This document shows, piece after piece, positions 29,116 through 38,834 of a stretch of DNA of 64,000 nt. The notes below the pieces were generated by a model. The model did not search any database. It worked only from the letters and a program-made list of their open reading frames with translations, and was not told where the DNA came from. Source of the DNA: Pycnococcus provasolii (Eukaryota; Chlorophyta; Pseudoscourfieldiophyceae; Pseudoscourfieldiales); assembly GCA_049487715.1 (NCBI GenBank), contig CP150553.1, forward strand, positions 558,001 through 622,000, read 5' to 3'. Both the position numbers and the translations under genes were made by a program. Numbering within the stretch: the stretch's first letter is position 1; each line of letters opens with the position of its first letter.

Positions 29116-30180
29116 ATGCGGCAATCTTGCTTGTGCTCCCGTAAGCGGTGCGGGTACGCCACAAGTACAGCAGGACACCGGGGCGTGGCCCTGCGGCGAC
29201 GACATAACGTGCGCGTGTGCGCCTTGGCGGGGAAACAACAGAAACAAACACTAGATGTCGCGATTGTCGCGCCCGTCTACAACGAGCAGGATGGAGTGCA
29301 CGCTCTTGCAAACGCAATACGGTCGGCGATGGACGACGCTTCCCTGGCGTACAAGCTGGTTCTCGTTGACGACGGAAGCACGGATAAGTCCGCGGACGCC
29401 ATGCGTGACGTCGTGCAGGCGAACGACGAGACGGTGCACGCCGTATATCTCCGGAGAAATTCTGGACAGTCCACAGCCACAGCCGCAGGGCTAAGTGCGG
29501 CACTCGCGCTCGAGCCGCACGCGATTGTGACAATGGACGCGGACCTGCAGCAGGATCCCGCGGACATACCGGCGCTGCTCAACGCTCTGCACGACGACAA
29601 CGTGGACGCGGCGTGCGGTTGGCGGCGTGGGCGTGCCTCCGGCGACGGCGTCGTGCGCGTCTTCATTTCCGCGGTCGCGAACTGGATGCTACGCGTCGCC
29701 GTGCGGTCGCCTCAGATCAAAGACAGCGGGTGTGCGCTGCGCGCGTACCGTCCTTGGATTGCGGAGTACCTGAGCGCTTGCTTGCCTGGCACGGAGTGGC
29801 ACCGTCTCATTCCCTATCTGGTTGTTGTCGAGGGTGGGCGTCTCGCGCACGTTCCCGTGACGCACCGCGAGCGTTCGACGGGCACGTCGAAGTACACGGT
29901 GTTCGGCCGCATGCCTAAGGTTGCATCTGATTTGGTGACGCTCGCATACTTGGTTCGGTTTCGCCACAAGCCGACGTACTTGCTCACGCCTCTCGCTATG
30001 TGCGTCGCGCTCAGTTTCCTCGCTTCTTCGTGGGCCGTCGCGGCGCGTTGTCCGTGCTGGCCTTTGTTTGTGGGCGTTAGCGTGGCTGCTTTAGGCGTGG
30101 CATTGAGTGCGCTCTTGTTTGCGGCGGGCGTTCAGCTCGAGAAGCCGCTGGAGCGCGGAAGCACCAGAAGAGCGGTGTAA
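29116..30180 (+). CDS. GT2 glycosyltransferase, GtrB/DPM1-like, with two C-terminal TM helices
   Basis: 354 residues from the ATG at 29116. The first 45 residues are Arg/Cys-rich without acids, like a plastid leader. The GT-A domain follows: VAIVAPVYNEQDGV, VLVDDGSTDKS, VTMDADLQQDP (metal-binding DxD), and HRERSTGTSKY. Two hydrophobic segments near the C-terminus (LLTPLAMCVALSFLASSWAV and LFVGVSVAALGVALSALLF) would anchor it. The layout matches bacterial GtrB-type polyprenyl-phosphate glycosyltransferases and dolichol-phosphate mannosyltransferase relatives. A cyanobacterial-like plastid enzyme is possible; donor and acceptor are unknown. Confidence 0.85.
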   Translation: MRQSCLCSRKRCGYATSTAGHRGVALRRRHNVRVCALAGKQQKQTLDVAIVAPVYNEQDGVHALANAIRSAMDDASLAYKLVLVDDGSTDKSADAMRDVVQANDETVHAVYLRRNSGQSTATAAGLSAALALEPHAIVTMDADLQQDPADIPALLNALHDDNVDAACGWRRGRASGDGVVRVFISAVANWMLRVAVRSPQIKDSGCALRAYRPWIAEYLSACLPGTEWHRLIPYLVVVEGGRLAHVPVTHRERSTGTSKYTVFGRMPKVASDLVTLAYLVRFRHKPTYLLTPLAMCVALSFLASSWAVAARCPCWPLFVGVSVAALGVALSALLFAAGVQLEKPLERGSTRRAV

Positions 30181-31033
30181 CATAAGTTGTAGACCAAGAC
30201 ATAAAAATTCCCAGTCCCCAATATTGTTTTTTCTAAGCTTAGTGAGAAAGACACAGTGAGCAAGCACACCCTGGGTTGTATTCCTAAAGCCGTAAAGGTA
30301 TCAAAAGTAGACTACCCTGAACGTTAGTCTATCCTATATATATAGGTAGTACTACTAAAGGTATGTGTTGACATCACATCTTATCTTAAAAAATAAACCC
30401 GAGCTCAGAGGAACTGCTCAGAGCCTCAGTGGTCCTCCTGATGATCAAGTTCATGACCGTTGAGACTCCCTCTTGAACCCGAACGCCCCGGCCCCCGCCC
30501 CTCTCGTTGGAGTGGTTTCCCCCCTGGCCCCTGGGCGTGGTCCCCGGTCCCACCCCAGTGCTCTTGTTGGAAAGGGGGAAGGGAAGGGAAGGGAAGGGAC
30601 GGGACCCCTTTCAAACCGAATACGAATCAAATGTACTTCTAAATACGACGACCCAACGGACAGATTCCCCCTTTTTTTCGGTTTGGGCAAAGGTTGTGCT
30701 TTTTTCCTCCCTCCCTCCCTCCTTCCAACAAGGGGCCTGCCTGCTTCGACCGTGCTTCCCATTTCTCACTTTCATCCTAGGAGTGTCATGTCGCTCTCCA
30801 TGTCCCACCCTCACCCTCGACTCTTCATAAGCCTCTCACTCCTTTAAAAGGGTTGCCTCCCTCTTCCCTTCCTTATTGTGCTTCTTCTTCATCCAGTGGT
30901 GCTTGTTTGACTTCTACACCGTCTGTGGCGGCAGTAAATGACTTCAGGGAGCAACACGCGTCGGCAGCAACGTCGGCGGTGGTGGCACTAACAACGCAAA
31001 CGCCGCCGCCGCCGTCCGCCAACCCACCGCTGA
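30181..31033. other. intergenic region with purine and pyrimidine microsatellites
   Basis: Contains GGGAA units (about 30569-30600) and a CCCT tract (about 30706-30724). A piece GACGACCCAACGGACA at 30647 resembles part of the five-copy 3'-end element but lacks the rest. Possible upstream coding of the Polo kinase N-terminus cannot be excluded because the region 30950-31240 is open in a second frame. Confidence 0.4.
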
Positions 31034-33140
31034 ATGTCGAAAAGCACCACCAGCTGCAGCAGCAGTCGTCGTCGTCGTCGTCGTCAAAAAAGACGCCGTC
31101 AACCTCCTCGCACCACGGGCCAGGGAACGTGCAGTGTCCCGATGCTGTGCACCGTGTCCGCGTCTCCTCATCCAACACATCCCTCCTCCTCCTCCTCCTC
31201 GTCCGACTCAGAATGCAGCACTGCAACAACAACAACAACAACAACTTACCTAAGGCAGCGCCTGATTGGCCGAGGTGGTTTCGCGCACTGCTTCTCCGTC
31301 GTTGAGCAGGGTGCAGGACACAGCTACGCGCTCAAGGTGGTGGACAAACAGCAGCTGAGCGTCAAGGGCGAGCGAGCCAAGGCAAAACTCGTTCGAGAGG
31401 TGGAAATTCACAGACGCCTACGGCACAGCGGCATCGTCGCGTTTCATGACGTGTTCGAGGACCGCGCGAACGTTTACATGCTTCTAGAGCTCTGCCCTCA
31501 CGGGACCGTCGCAGACCTCGTGCGTGCCGAAGGCCCGTGGGAAGAACCTCGTGCCGCCACGCTGCTCGTTCAGCTGACAGACTCCCTGAAATATTTGCAC
31601 GCAAGGCGCGTCATCCACAGAGATATCAAGCTCTCGAACCTGCTCGTCGCACGCGACGGTAGCCTGCGCCTCGCCGACTTTGGGCTTGCATGCCGCCTCG
31701 AACGTGGTGGTGCGGCACGCACCACCATCTGCGGAACACCAAACTACATTGCGCCAGAGGTGCTGAGCCGATCGAGTGGCGGACATAGCTATGAGGCGGA
31801 TGTGTGGAGCGTGGGAGTCGCATCGTACGCTCTAATGTACGGCAAGCCGCCTTTCGCGGCAGAGGATGTGAAGACAACCTACCGACGAATCAAGGCGAGA
31901 CAATTCCGATTTCCCGAAGTGCCTGCACGCTCGTCGGACGTGAGGCATCTCATCTCTTGGACGCTGAGCACCGATCCAAAGGAGAGACCGAGCCTAGACG
32001 AGATCATGTCGCATCCTATGGTCGAGCCGGCACGTCAGCCTGGTGCCACGCGCAGCCTACTCCTTGGAGGTGAGTCTTCTCGTGAGCCTCAAACTCATCC
32101 TCTGCCACCCGCAGCCTCGACAAGGAAGAAGAAGGCAGCGGTAGCGTCGTCGTCGTCGTCATCATGTACCTCCGTTCGCACGCCGCTGACTTTGATAAAC
32201 GCGAATGCAAATGCGCCTTCATTTGCGCCGGTCACGCCAGTCCCCTTCGCGCAACAAACAATGAGACAGCCGGAGGCTTTGACACCACTCACAACGATGG
32301 CACCTAATGCCATTAACAGTGACAGCAATGGTACCGCCACGAAATTGAGCAGCAGCAGCAGCAGAAGAAGCAGAAGCAGAAGCAGCCCCATTCGTCCCAC
32401 CTGCACTCGATCTGCCAACCGGAGATCGAAATCCGTCGTCACCACCAAGATCCGAGAGTAGCACCAGCTCACCCATACGCGTCGTGACGTGGCTGGACTA
32501 CTCGTCGAAGTATGGCATATGCTACCGTCTCATGGACAGGTGCGTGGGAGCGCTCTTCAACGATGGCTCGCGCATGGTGCTCGCACCAAATCGCACCTAC
32601 GTGCAGTATGCGGAGCGTCGACGCGGTGGGTCCGGAGCTTCGGCGCCTCCTCGACGCCGCCTCGATGCACGTATAGCGCCGCCGGAAGATCTGCGGAAGA
32701 AATGCAGGCTCCTACGGCACTTTGAGACGGCACTTAGCGCCGCCGACGAAAAATCGGGTGGCGAACTTCCCAATGCAGCGATAAAGCCGGATTACGATGG
32801 AGAACTTTTCGCCGACGCGAATGGTAGCGAGCAGGCTGATCCCGAAAGCACGTCAACACCGCATGGTGAACCGCACAATGAACCTGAGCTTCCAACCGTG
32901 CGCAGGTGGCTACGCACGAAGCACGCGGCAGTATTCCGTCTCAATGCACATGTCACGCACGTGCTTTACTTTGATGGAGCAGTCGTGCTGATCGTACCGG
33001 AAACACAGCACGTGCACTATCGGCCTGCCGGCGCGCATGCGTCCGATCCCTTCGAGGTCAGCCATCTCCTGCGCCTACCTGAAAGACCCGAGCTCGTGAA
33101 GCGTCTTCGATATGCACGCGAGGCGATCAAATTGCTGTAG
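31034..33140 (+). CDS. Polo-like kinase (kinase plus Polo-box domain), +1 frame change in the linker
   Basis: Kinase part, 31034-32461: GRGGFAHCFSV (P-loop), YALKVV (Lys), HRDIKLSNLL (catalytic loop), DFGLACRLE, and activation segment TTICGTPNYIAPEVLS followed by an aspartate-bearing VDVWS-like DVWSVG. The frame ends at TAG 32459-32461. The Polo-box domain is in the +1 frame to the TGA/TAG at 33140: RVVTWLDYSSKYG, GALFNDGSRMVL, TVRRWLRTKHAAVFRLN, LVKRLRYAREAIKLL. The domain pair is diagnostic of PLK1-type kinases controlling mitosis and basal bodies. The +1 frame is open from 32349. The second Polo box lacks the His and Lys that grip phosphate in PLK1. The start is the first ATG in frame and uncertain. 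Confidence 0.87.
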
Positions 33141-33143
33141 CTA

Positions 33144-33230
33144 GGATCGCTCATTCAGTAATCGAACGTACTTTTACTTTGTGCAACGGTCGTCCATTCA
33201 CACCATTCAGCCCATTATTCAGCGGCGCCG
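33144..33230 (+). repeat. 3'-end element, copy B (downstream of PLK)
   Basis: Begins 4 nt after the PLK stop: GATCGCTCATTCAGTAATCG, then TACTTTGTGCAACGGTCGTC, CCATTCACACCATTCAGCCC and CATTATTCAGC. It fills most of the gap to the convergent IFT74 gene. Confidence 0.8.
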
Positions 33231-33305
33231 TTTGTTCATGGGGTTTGGTCATAAAAGGTTGATTTGTTTTCGTTTTATTGTTATAAAAAATGTTACTTAC
33301 CAAGC

Positions 33306-35117
33306 CTAGAGCATGGCCATTCGCTGGCACTGCACGTTCAGCTTGTCCACGAGTTCCTCCAGATCCTTCAACATAGGCCTGAAGTCCGTCTCGCGTTCCT
33401 TCGATGCAATATACTCTTGAACCTTGAAGTACTCCTGCTCCACCGTGCGAAGACGCTGCTGACCTTTCTCAAGAGTAAGGTACATCTCATTCTCCTGCAG
33501 CTGATTTCGCTTCGCCTCGAATTTTGTGTATCGATCCTTCGCGGCGCTGATGAGCGCATCCTTGCGCGCCGCGAGGCTGATCTTCTCTCTCTCCAAATCC
33601 GCCTTCGTCTCCTCCGCCTCGCGCTTCAGCAGGTGGCTGTCATTAAATCGCTCGATGTCCGAGTTCATCTCCGACATCTTCGCGCTCAGAGACTCGAGCT
33701 CGACGCCAATCTTCTCCTCGAGCGTGCCAATCTTGTCCATCTCAGCGCGACGAACGTCCAGCTCTTTGTGCAGGCGCTCGTGCGTGCTCTGTGCGTTGTC
33801 GAGCATCTGCGCCTTGTAGGTCAGCTCCTCCTGCATCTGTGCCAGGCGCTTCTTCGTCGGGAGGTTGAGATTCAAACTCTTAGAGGTGGCTTCCAAGATG
33901 TGCTGGATGTTCGCCTCACTCTGCTCAATCTGCTGGAGCGCACCAGCGCGATTGGCGTCGAAGTTGCCGATGAACGACGTAAGCTCCGCCTCCTGCCTCA
34001 CAATGGCATCGTACTTTTCCCTCGCCGTCTCCGACGCGTCATGCGCGTCGTCTGAGCTTGTGCGCAGGCTCTGCACCTCCTTCTCGAGTCCCTTGAGCTT
34101 CGTCACCAACGATCGGCACTCCTTCTCGACGCGTTCCGTCTCCTGGTTGTCAGCCCTGATCTTGTTCATCAGCTCCTCTCGCTGCTCTTCGGGGCTTCGG
34201 TTCTTGCTTCGCTCCTCTTCGTCGAGCTTGTACTTCTTTTCGTTCAGCTCGCGCAGCTGATCCTGCAGCTTGAGTGCCTGCTGCTTCCTGCCGTCGGCCA
34301 TGAGCGCGCGCTCCATGTTCGCCACCCGCTCCGCCTCCTCGTGCGCCATCGTGCGCAGTCGGTCGAGCTCCGTGACGAGCTGTGCATTCTCGCCGCTGAG
34401 GTCGTTGTACTCGCGTCGCTTCGCGGGAGCCATCTCGCTGAGCTTCGCCTCGAGCTCACGGTTGTGTGTCTCGATCTCAGCCTCCGTGTCCCGCGTGCGC
34501 TGCTCCATGGCGGTTCGCTCGGTGTACACGACGTCGATCTTCTTGCGCTCGACGTCGTTGAAGTCCTTGAGCTCCGCTTGCTTGCGCTCGAGCACGTCAG
34601 AGCTCGTGTCCTGCGCGACGCTGTCGAGCACGATGTTGAGGTCCGCGAGCTGTCCCTGCAGGTCTAGCACGTTCTTCGTGACCGTCTCGTGCTTCTTCTT
34701 CAGCGCCGCGAACTGCTCCCTCCCTGCCCGGTGCGTGTCGAGTTCCTCGCCGAGGTCCTCGAGCACTCGTCCCAGGTCACTCTTCTTGGCACGCAGTTCG
34801 TCGAGGAAGAACCTCCTGTCCTGAATCTGCCTTCCTGGCCCCTGCGCGCCCGTCTTGAGCCCGGCCATGCCCTGCTGCGTGACGGGCCTGTGCTCGACGT
34901 TCACCTCCGTTCCCACGGCTGTTCCAGCCATGGTCATTCCACCCGCGCGCGACGCCAGCGCGCCGCGCGAGCCCGGCCGTCCCTGTCGCGACGCGGGTAG
35001 GTGCGAGGTATCCCGCCCCGCCCCGAGTCCCGGCCCTCCTCCTCCTCCGAGCCCGGACGGCGGCCTGTTGACGGACGAGCGCGACGGCGTCGCGGGGCGC
35101 ATAGCGGAAGGGTCCAT
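33306..35117 (-). CDS. IFT74: intraflagellar transport protein IFT74
   Basis: 603 residues from the ATG at 35117 (MDPSAMRPATPSRSSVNRPP). The Arg/Gly/Ser-rich N-terminal 120 residues match the basic, tubulin-binding tail of IFT74. Then comes QIQDRRFFLDELRAKKSDLG, the start of a coiled coil that runs to the end, with typical segments such as YNDLSGENAQLVTELDRLR and EKGQQRLRTVEQEYFKVQEY. In the family this subunit pairs with IFT81 in the IFT-B core and carries tubulin into cilia. Its presence shows a flagellated life stage. Length is near that of Chlamydomonas IFT74. Confidence 0.9.
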   Translation of the reverse strand: MDPSAMRPATPSRSSVNRPPSGLGGGGGPGLGAGRDTSHLPASRQGRPGSRGALASRAGGMTMAGTAVGTEVNVEHRPVTQQGMAGLKTGAQGPGRQIQDRRFFLDELRAKKSDLGRVLEDLGEELDTHRAGREQFAALKKKHETVTKNVLDLQGQLADLNIVLDSVAQDTSSDVLERKQAELKDFNDVERKKIDVVYTERTAMEQRTRDTEAEIETHNRELEAKLSEMAPAKRREYNDLSGENAQLVTELDRLRTMAHEEAERVANMERALMADGRKQQALKLQDQLRELNEKKYKLDEEERSKNRSPEEQREELMNKIRADNQETERVEKECRSLVTKLKGLEKEVQSLRTSSDDAHDASETAREKYDAIVRQEAELTSFIGNFDANRAGALQQIEQSEANIQHILEATSKSLNLNLPTKKRLAQMQEELTYKAQMLDNAQSTHERLHKELDVRRAEMDKIGTLEEKIGVELESLSAKMSEMNSDIERFNDSHLLKREAEETKADLEREKISLAARKDALISAAKDRYTKFEAKRNQLQENEMYLTLEKGQQRLRTVEQEYFKVQEYIASKERETDFRPMLKDLEELVDKLNVQCQRMAML

Positions 35118-36025
35118 ATGCGTACTAAAGTGAACGTTAAGCTTACAGCAAGCACTAGCACTAAGGTAGTAAGCGTGGGAAACGAGAGAATGAGAGAGAG
35201 GTTGAAATGGAGGTGTCCAGAGAGAAAGGAAAGGGAAGGGCGCGGCAAAACCAAAACCAAAACCAAAAACCAAAACCGAATGTCCTCCGAGAGTCCGAGA
35301 GTCCGTCTGAGAGTCCGAGAGACCTCATCACATTTCACAAGCTTGCTCCGAGCCTCCGACTGGCTCCGAGGAACAACAGGAGCAGGTCAGCAGGACAGCT
35401 CTGATGACTATCGTCGTAGACTACGGAATTCAGGTGGCATGCAGGTGAGAGAATGCCCTTACGATAGACTGTTATTGCCACCTACGGCTGTACCGGGTAC
35501 GGTACTTCCTAGGGGGAGAATTTAAAGTTGAACTTGCCCTACTTTTTAGCTCGTACTTAGTCTACCCGGTATGGTTAAGGTTTTGGTGTGGATCCCTCCG
35601 GCCTCCGTCGCGTTCGCGTTCGAGCCGTCGACCTAGGGCGAGGGCGCGTGCGTTCGAGGGCGCGTTCATCAGACTGTGTCACTGGGAGAGAAGGAAGGGG
35701 TTCCTCAGACTCAGAGAAGGTGTTGCCTCAGAGAAGGGGTTCCTCACCACTCACTTCATCAGACTTCATCAGAGAGCTTGAGCTTGAGTGTTTCTTGCGA
35801 GTGGCGAGTTGGGCCAAAGCACCAGCGGAGGCCGGAGGCCGGAGGGTGCCAGTTGCCAAAGTTCTTTGTTGGGCACGTACATACTGTACAGTACCTGACA
35901 GCCTTGTTGTGCCCGTTGGAGGATTTTGAGGGAGGGAGGCCGCGGCCTTGTTCTTCGCTATTTTAGTACACATTTCTATGGTTTCATTCAAAGCACAGAA
36001 TTCAACGAGGCTCAGGAAAATCGTT

Positions 36026-36058
36026 GGGTTAGGGTTAGGGTTAGGGTTAGCGTTAGCT
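36026..36058 (+). repeat. interstitial TTAGGG tract
   Basis: Four perfect GGTTAG/GGGTTA units followed by two GCGTTA variants. Unlike the other tracts it is not close to a start codon, lying about 900 nt from IFT74 and near the DapA 3' end. Confidence 0.85.
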
Positions 36059-36067
36059 TTAGCGAGA

Positions 36068-36170
36068 GGAATGGGCTGACGTGTGAAGGAATGAATGAAT
36101 GCACGACCGTTGTTGCGTTGGACAAAGTAAAGTAAAGTACACTCCTATTAATTACTGAATGAGCGATAAC
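36068..36170 (-). repeat. 3'-end element, copy C (downstream of the DapA-family gene)
   Basis: In gene sense it starts about 50 nt after the DapA stop: TATCGCTCATTCAGTAATTA, then TACTTTACTTTACTTTGTCC followed by AACGCAACAACGGTCGTGC, then ATTCATTCATTCC. It is the most diverged in its distal half. Confidence 0.7.
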
Positions 36171-36223
36171 TATGTATCAGGTTGAAGGTAGTAATAAACC
36201 TTTCCACATTTTCTTCTCAGCCT

Positions 36224-37405
36224 TCAGCCGGTATCACCGTGATACTCCGTTTGACTCCACGTTCGACGAAACACGTCAAAGTCGCCGAGGAGTTTATGCA
36301 GAGCAGCCTTCAGCGCATCCGTGACTGCGGGCGACGCCGTCAGAAGCGGGGCGCGGCAATTGCGCGAATATGCCTCGATCCTTGCCGACATGCCAGCCTT
36401 AACGAGCGGAATCTCCTCCATTCCCTGGTGCGCGGCGAGGGCGTCGTGCCACTCATTGATGCGACCCTGAGCCTTCTCCGCCTCGTCCATCTTCCCGTCG
36501 ACGAAAGCGCGGTACAGCGCCATGAGAAGCTCCGGTGCGGGATTCATCGCACCAGTCACGCTTCCACTGAGACCTGCTTTCAACACGTCAAGCGCACCGC
36601 GGTCGTTTCCTACGATGACGCGTAGGTTCGGAGCCGCCTTCTGGAAGGCGATCGAATCTTGCAGGTTCCCGCCAGAGTCCTTGATGCCAAGCAAACAGTT
36701 CTCGTGCTTCTTAGCCAGGCGCCCGTACATCTCAGGCGTGATGGCGTTTCCCGTGTGCTTGGGAAAGTGGTAGAGGAAGGCGGGTATGCAATCTGTACAG
36801 TCGCTCAGGGCTTTGTCCAGGAACTCCTCGATCCCCTGACTTGGCACGTTGGCGAAGTAGTATGGTGGCAGTATGAGAACCGCGTCGGCTCCTGTATCGC
36901 GCGCATGATCGAGTAGTTGGCGCAGGTCAGTCAGACACGTGAAGCTGACGTGCACGATGACGAATTGGTTCGCTTTTTTCGCCTCCCCGATAACCGTTTG
37001 TATGTCCTTCCACCTTTGTCTTAAACTTATTGATGGAAACTCCGCCGTCGTTCCACCAACGATGATAGCTTCGACGCCGTGCTTTTGCGTGAACTTGACG
37101 TGGTCCTTGAGCGTTCCGTCGCACGTGTCTAAACTAGACGGTGCGGATCGGCCGGCGTAAGGATAGTCTTCAACATCAGAGGAGGAGGAGGAGTCAACCA
37201 CGGAGGGTCCTCGGGAGTTCAAGAACGGCGTAGGGATGGCGAAGACTGGCGAAGTGACACGTTGGTGTAGCGACGAAGGTGAAGATGAAGATGAAGATGA
37301 AGATGAAGATGCGTTGGATGCGAGCCAAGGCTTCAAGAACGCTTGGGAAGCAGGAGTAATAAGCAAGGGTACAGACGATGACGGAGCGGGCATCATGACG
37401 CGCAT
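36224..37405 (-). CDS. DapA/NanA-family class I aldolase (dihydrodipicolinate-synthase-like)
   Basis: 393 residues from the ATG at 37405 (other in-frame ATGs at 37396 and 37393). Residues 1-65 are Ser-rich and hydrophobic, like a plastid leader. The TIM barrel follows with VEAIIVGGTTAEFPSIS (pyruvate-binding loop), VLILPPYYF, AFLYHFPKHTG with the catalytic Tyr, and LGIKDSGGN with the Schiff-base Lys. DHDPS makes the first lysine-pathway intermediate from pyruvate and aspartate semialdehyde, but this protein may be another member (N-acetylneuraminate lyase or a 4-hydroxy-2-oxoglutarate-type aldolase). A GAAGAT microsatellite (37270-37306) encodes a Ser-rich run in the leader. Confidence 0.85.
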   Translation of the reverse strand: MRVMMPAPSSSVPLLITPASQAFLKPWLASNASSSSSSSSSSPSSLHQRVTSPVFAIPTPFLNSRGPSVVDSSSSSDVEDYPYAGRSAPSSLDTCDGTLKDHVKFTQKHGVEAIIVGGTTAEFPSISLRQRWKDIQTVIGEAKKANQFVIVHVSFTCLTDLRQLLDHARDTGADAVLILPPYYFANVPSQGIEEFLDKALSDCTDCIPAFLYHFPKHTGNAITPEMYGRLAKKHENCLLGIKDSGGNLQDSIAFQKAAPNLRVIVGNDRGALDVLKAGLSGSVTGAMNPAPELLMALYRAFVDGKMDEAEKAQGRINEWHDALAAHQGMEEIPLVKAGMSARIEAYSRNCRAPLLTASPAVTDALKAALHKLLGDFDVFRRTWSQTEYHGDTG

Positions 37406-37549
37406 GTGAACCAAGGGCAGAAGGGGGGTGCCCAAGGCTGAAAGGGAGGGGAGCGGCCAGCTCACATGAAACCAGCTGCTCCAACCCCTAACTGAAACGC
37501 CTCCTCGTGAAGAAAATTCGGGGTTAGGAATACTTAGGATGCGGAACGC

Positions 37550-37580
37550 GTTAGGGTTAGGGTTAGGGTAGATGTTAGGT
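37550..37580 (+). promoter_or_regulatory. TTAGGG tract in the DapA/bL21m divergent promoter
   Basis: Three GGTTAGGG-type units, about 80 nt upstream of the bL21m start and 145 nt upstream of the DapA start. A single GGGTTAGG occurs at 37521. Confidence 0.5.
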
Positions 37581-37660
37581 TAAGAAGGGGTCTAAGCAAG
37601 AGGGTTCTTACTTCTTCGTTGCGTCGCCATCCCGGGAGTTCTCAAGCTTTCGTCGTCGTC

Positions 37661-38593
37661 ATGCCCGCTGCTGTTGTTGTGTTGGCGTCGATGTCGATGC
37701 CCTTTCGTAGGCGCTGGGGATGGGATCCCCACACACGTAATAACCTTACTTCGGTTATTCAAAGCCTTTCTCCTACTTTTTTATCTTCTCAAGCGCCTTT
37801 CTCTGCAAGCTGTGGTGGGGGTGGTCCTCTGCGGGGTTCTCCTTCCTTGCTTGCTCCTTTAAGAAGCTCGTCTTCGGTTGACAACTCGTCTCTCGTGTTT
37901 TCGCGGGAGCTCGCAACGACTTCGTCACTGCGAGGTCAAACGAACGATCACGCGCCTCACTGTCTTGGACGACGGATCAGTACAACGTGGAGCTCTGCTG
38001 GTACGCCACAAGCGCATTCAGCGAGATGTCTTGGTGGTGGGAAAACGGCAGATCTTTTCTTCTCTAACGCAACAGCTTGCGGCTCGCGTGGGTTTGCCGC
38101 GAGCAGTAGCAGCAGTAGCAGTGACAGCGCGGCGAGCAGTGCGTCAAGTGTGGACGACTTTGATGAAAGCACGTTCATCGATAAGGGCAAACCCGTCTTC
38201 AAGGTGCTGGAGCAGACTGTTAAGCCGTTCACGAAAGAGGATATCGTCCGCGATCACTTCGCGGTGTTCGAAGTGGGGAGTCACCAGTTCAAGGTGACGC
38301 CGGACGACGTTATCTTCGTCGAGAAGCTGTGGGACGTTCGCGTGAACAACGTCCTGACGTTTCCCAAGGTTTTGCTCTACGCAACGCGCGAGGAGACGCA
38401 CATTGGAAGGCCTTATGTCCTCGGCGCGCGCGTGCGCTGCGTGGTAGAAGAGCAGATGAAAAACGCGCGCGTGTGGATCTTCAAGAAGAAGCGTCGAAAT
38501 AACTACCGTCGGTTTAAGGGATATCGCCACCCGTTAACAGCGCTTCGCGTGCTTGCGATTGACCCGCCAGAGGGTGCGAGCGAACCCGTGTAA
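37661..38593 (+). CDS. mitochondrial ribosomal protein bL21m
   Basis: 310 residues from the ATG at 37661; ATG 37691 is an alternative. The first 165 residues are a long Ser/Arg-rich leader. The bL21 domain is at the C-terminus: FAVFEVGSHQFKVTPDDVIF, NVLTFPKVLLY, HIGRPYVLGARVRCVVEEQ, and VWIFKKKRRNNYRRFKGYRH. The FKKKRR-NYRR block and HIGRP wording match plant mitochondrial L21 better than plastid L21. It is an early-assembling large-subunit protein. The leader is unusually long and may include sequence upstream of the true mature start. Confidence 0.88.
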   Translation: MPAAVVVLASMSMPFRRRWGWDPHTRNNLTSVIQSLSPTFLSSQAPFSASCGGGGPLRGSPSLLAPLRSSSSVDNSSLVFSRELATTSSLRGQTNDHAPHCLGRRISTTWSSAGTPQAHSARCLGGGKTADLFFSNATACGSRGFAASSSSSSSDSAASSASSVDDFDESTFIDKGKPVFKVLEQTVKPFTKEDIVRDHFAVFEVGSHQFKVTPDDVIFVEKLWDVRVNNVLTFPKVLLYATREETHIGRPYVLGARVRCVVEEQMKNARVWIFKKKRRNNYRRFKGYRHPLTALRVLAIDPPEGASEPV

Positions 38594-38834
38594 GAACAGT
38601 ACTTTGTGTGTGAGAGTTTTGTCCTTGCCTTGCCACCCGCTGCACCCGTAGACCTTGTGGGTGGAAATTGTCGTCTACTGTTTTCTTGTGTGTGTGTGCG
38701 CGCGCGCGCGTGCTCGTCTGTGTTGTTGTGATGATTGTTTTTTTTGAATGGTTATGGTTTCCCTCAGAAGTGACAACACACACACACACACACATACATA
38801 TCGCAGATAACTTCCGCGGTCCTTGTCTGTACGT
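38594..38834. repeat. dinucleotide microsatellites between bL21m and bS20c
   Basis: TG/CG alternation at about 38687-38712 and a CA tract at about 38777-38793, in the gap between convergent genes. No gene. Confidence 0.8.

Larger units (their letters stand above)
35118..36223. other. about 1.1 kb intergenic region with simple repeats
   Basis: Holds an AAAACC microsatellite (about 35247-35278), a GAGAGTCC cluster (about 35286-35322), GTAC-rich DNA (about 35485-35510), a TTAGGG tract and 3'-end element copy C. No gene with coding character found. Confidence 0.5.

Noticed and set aside
32070-32114. Consensus-looking GTGAGT ... CGCAG segment in the PLK linker as an intron
   Set aside because: It is 45 nt and a multiple of three, so removing it does not fix the +1 frame problem; it may be coding.
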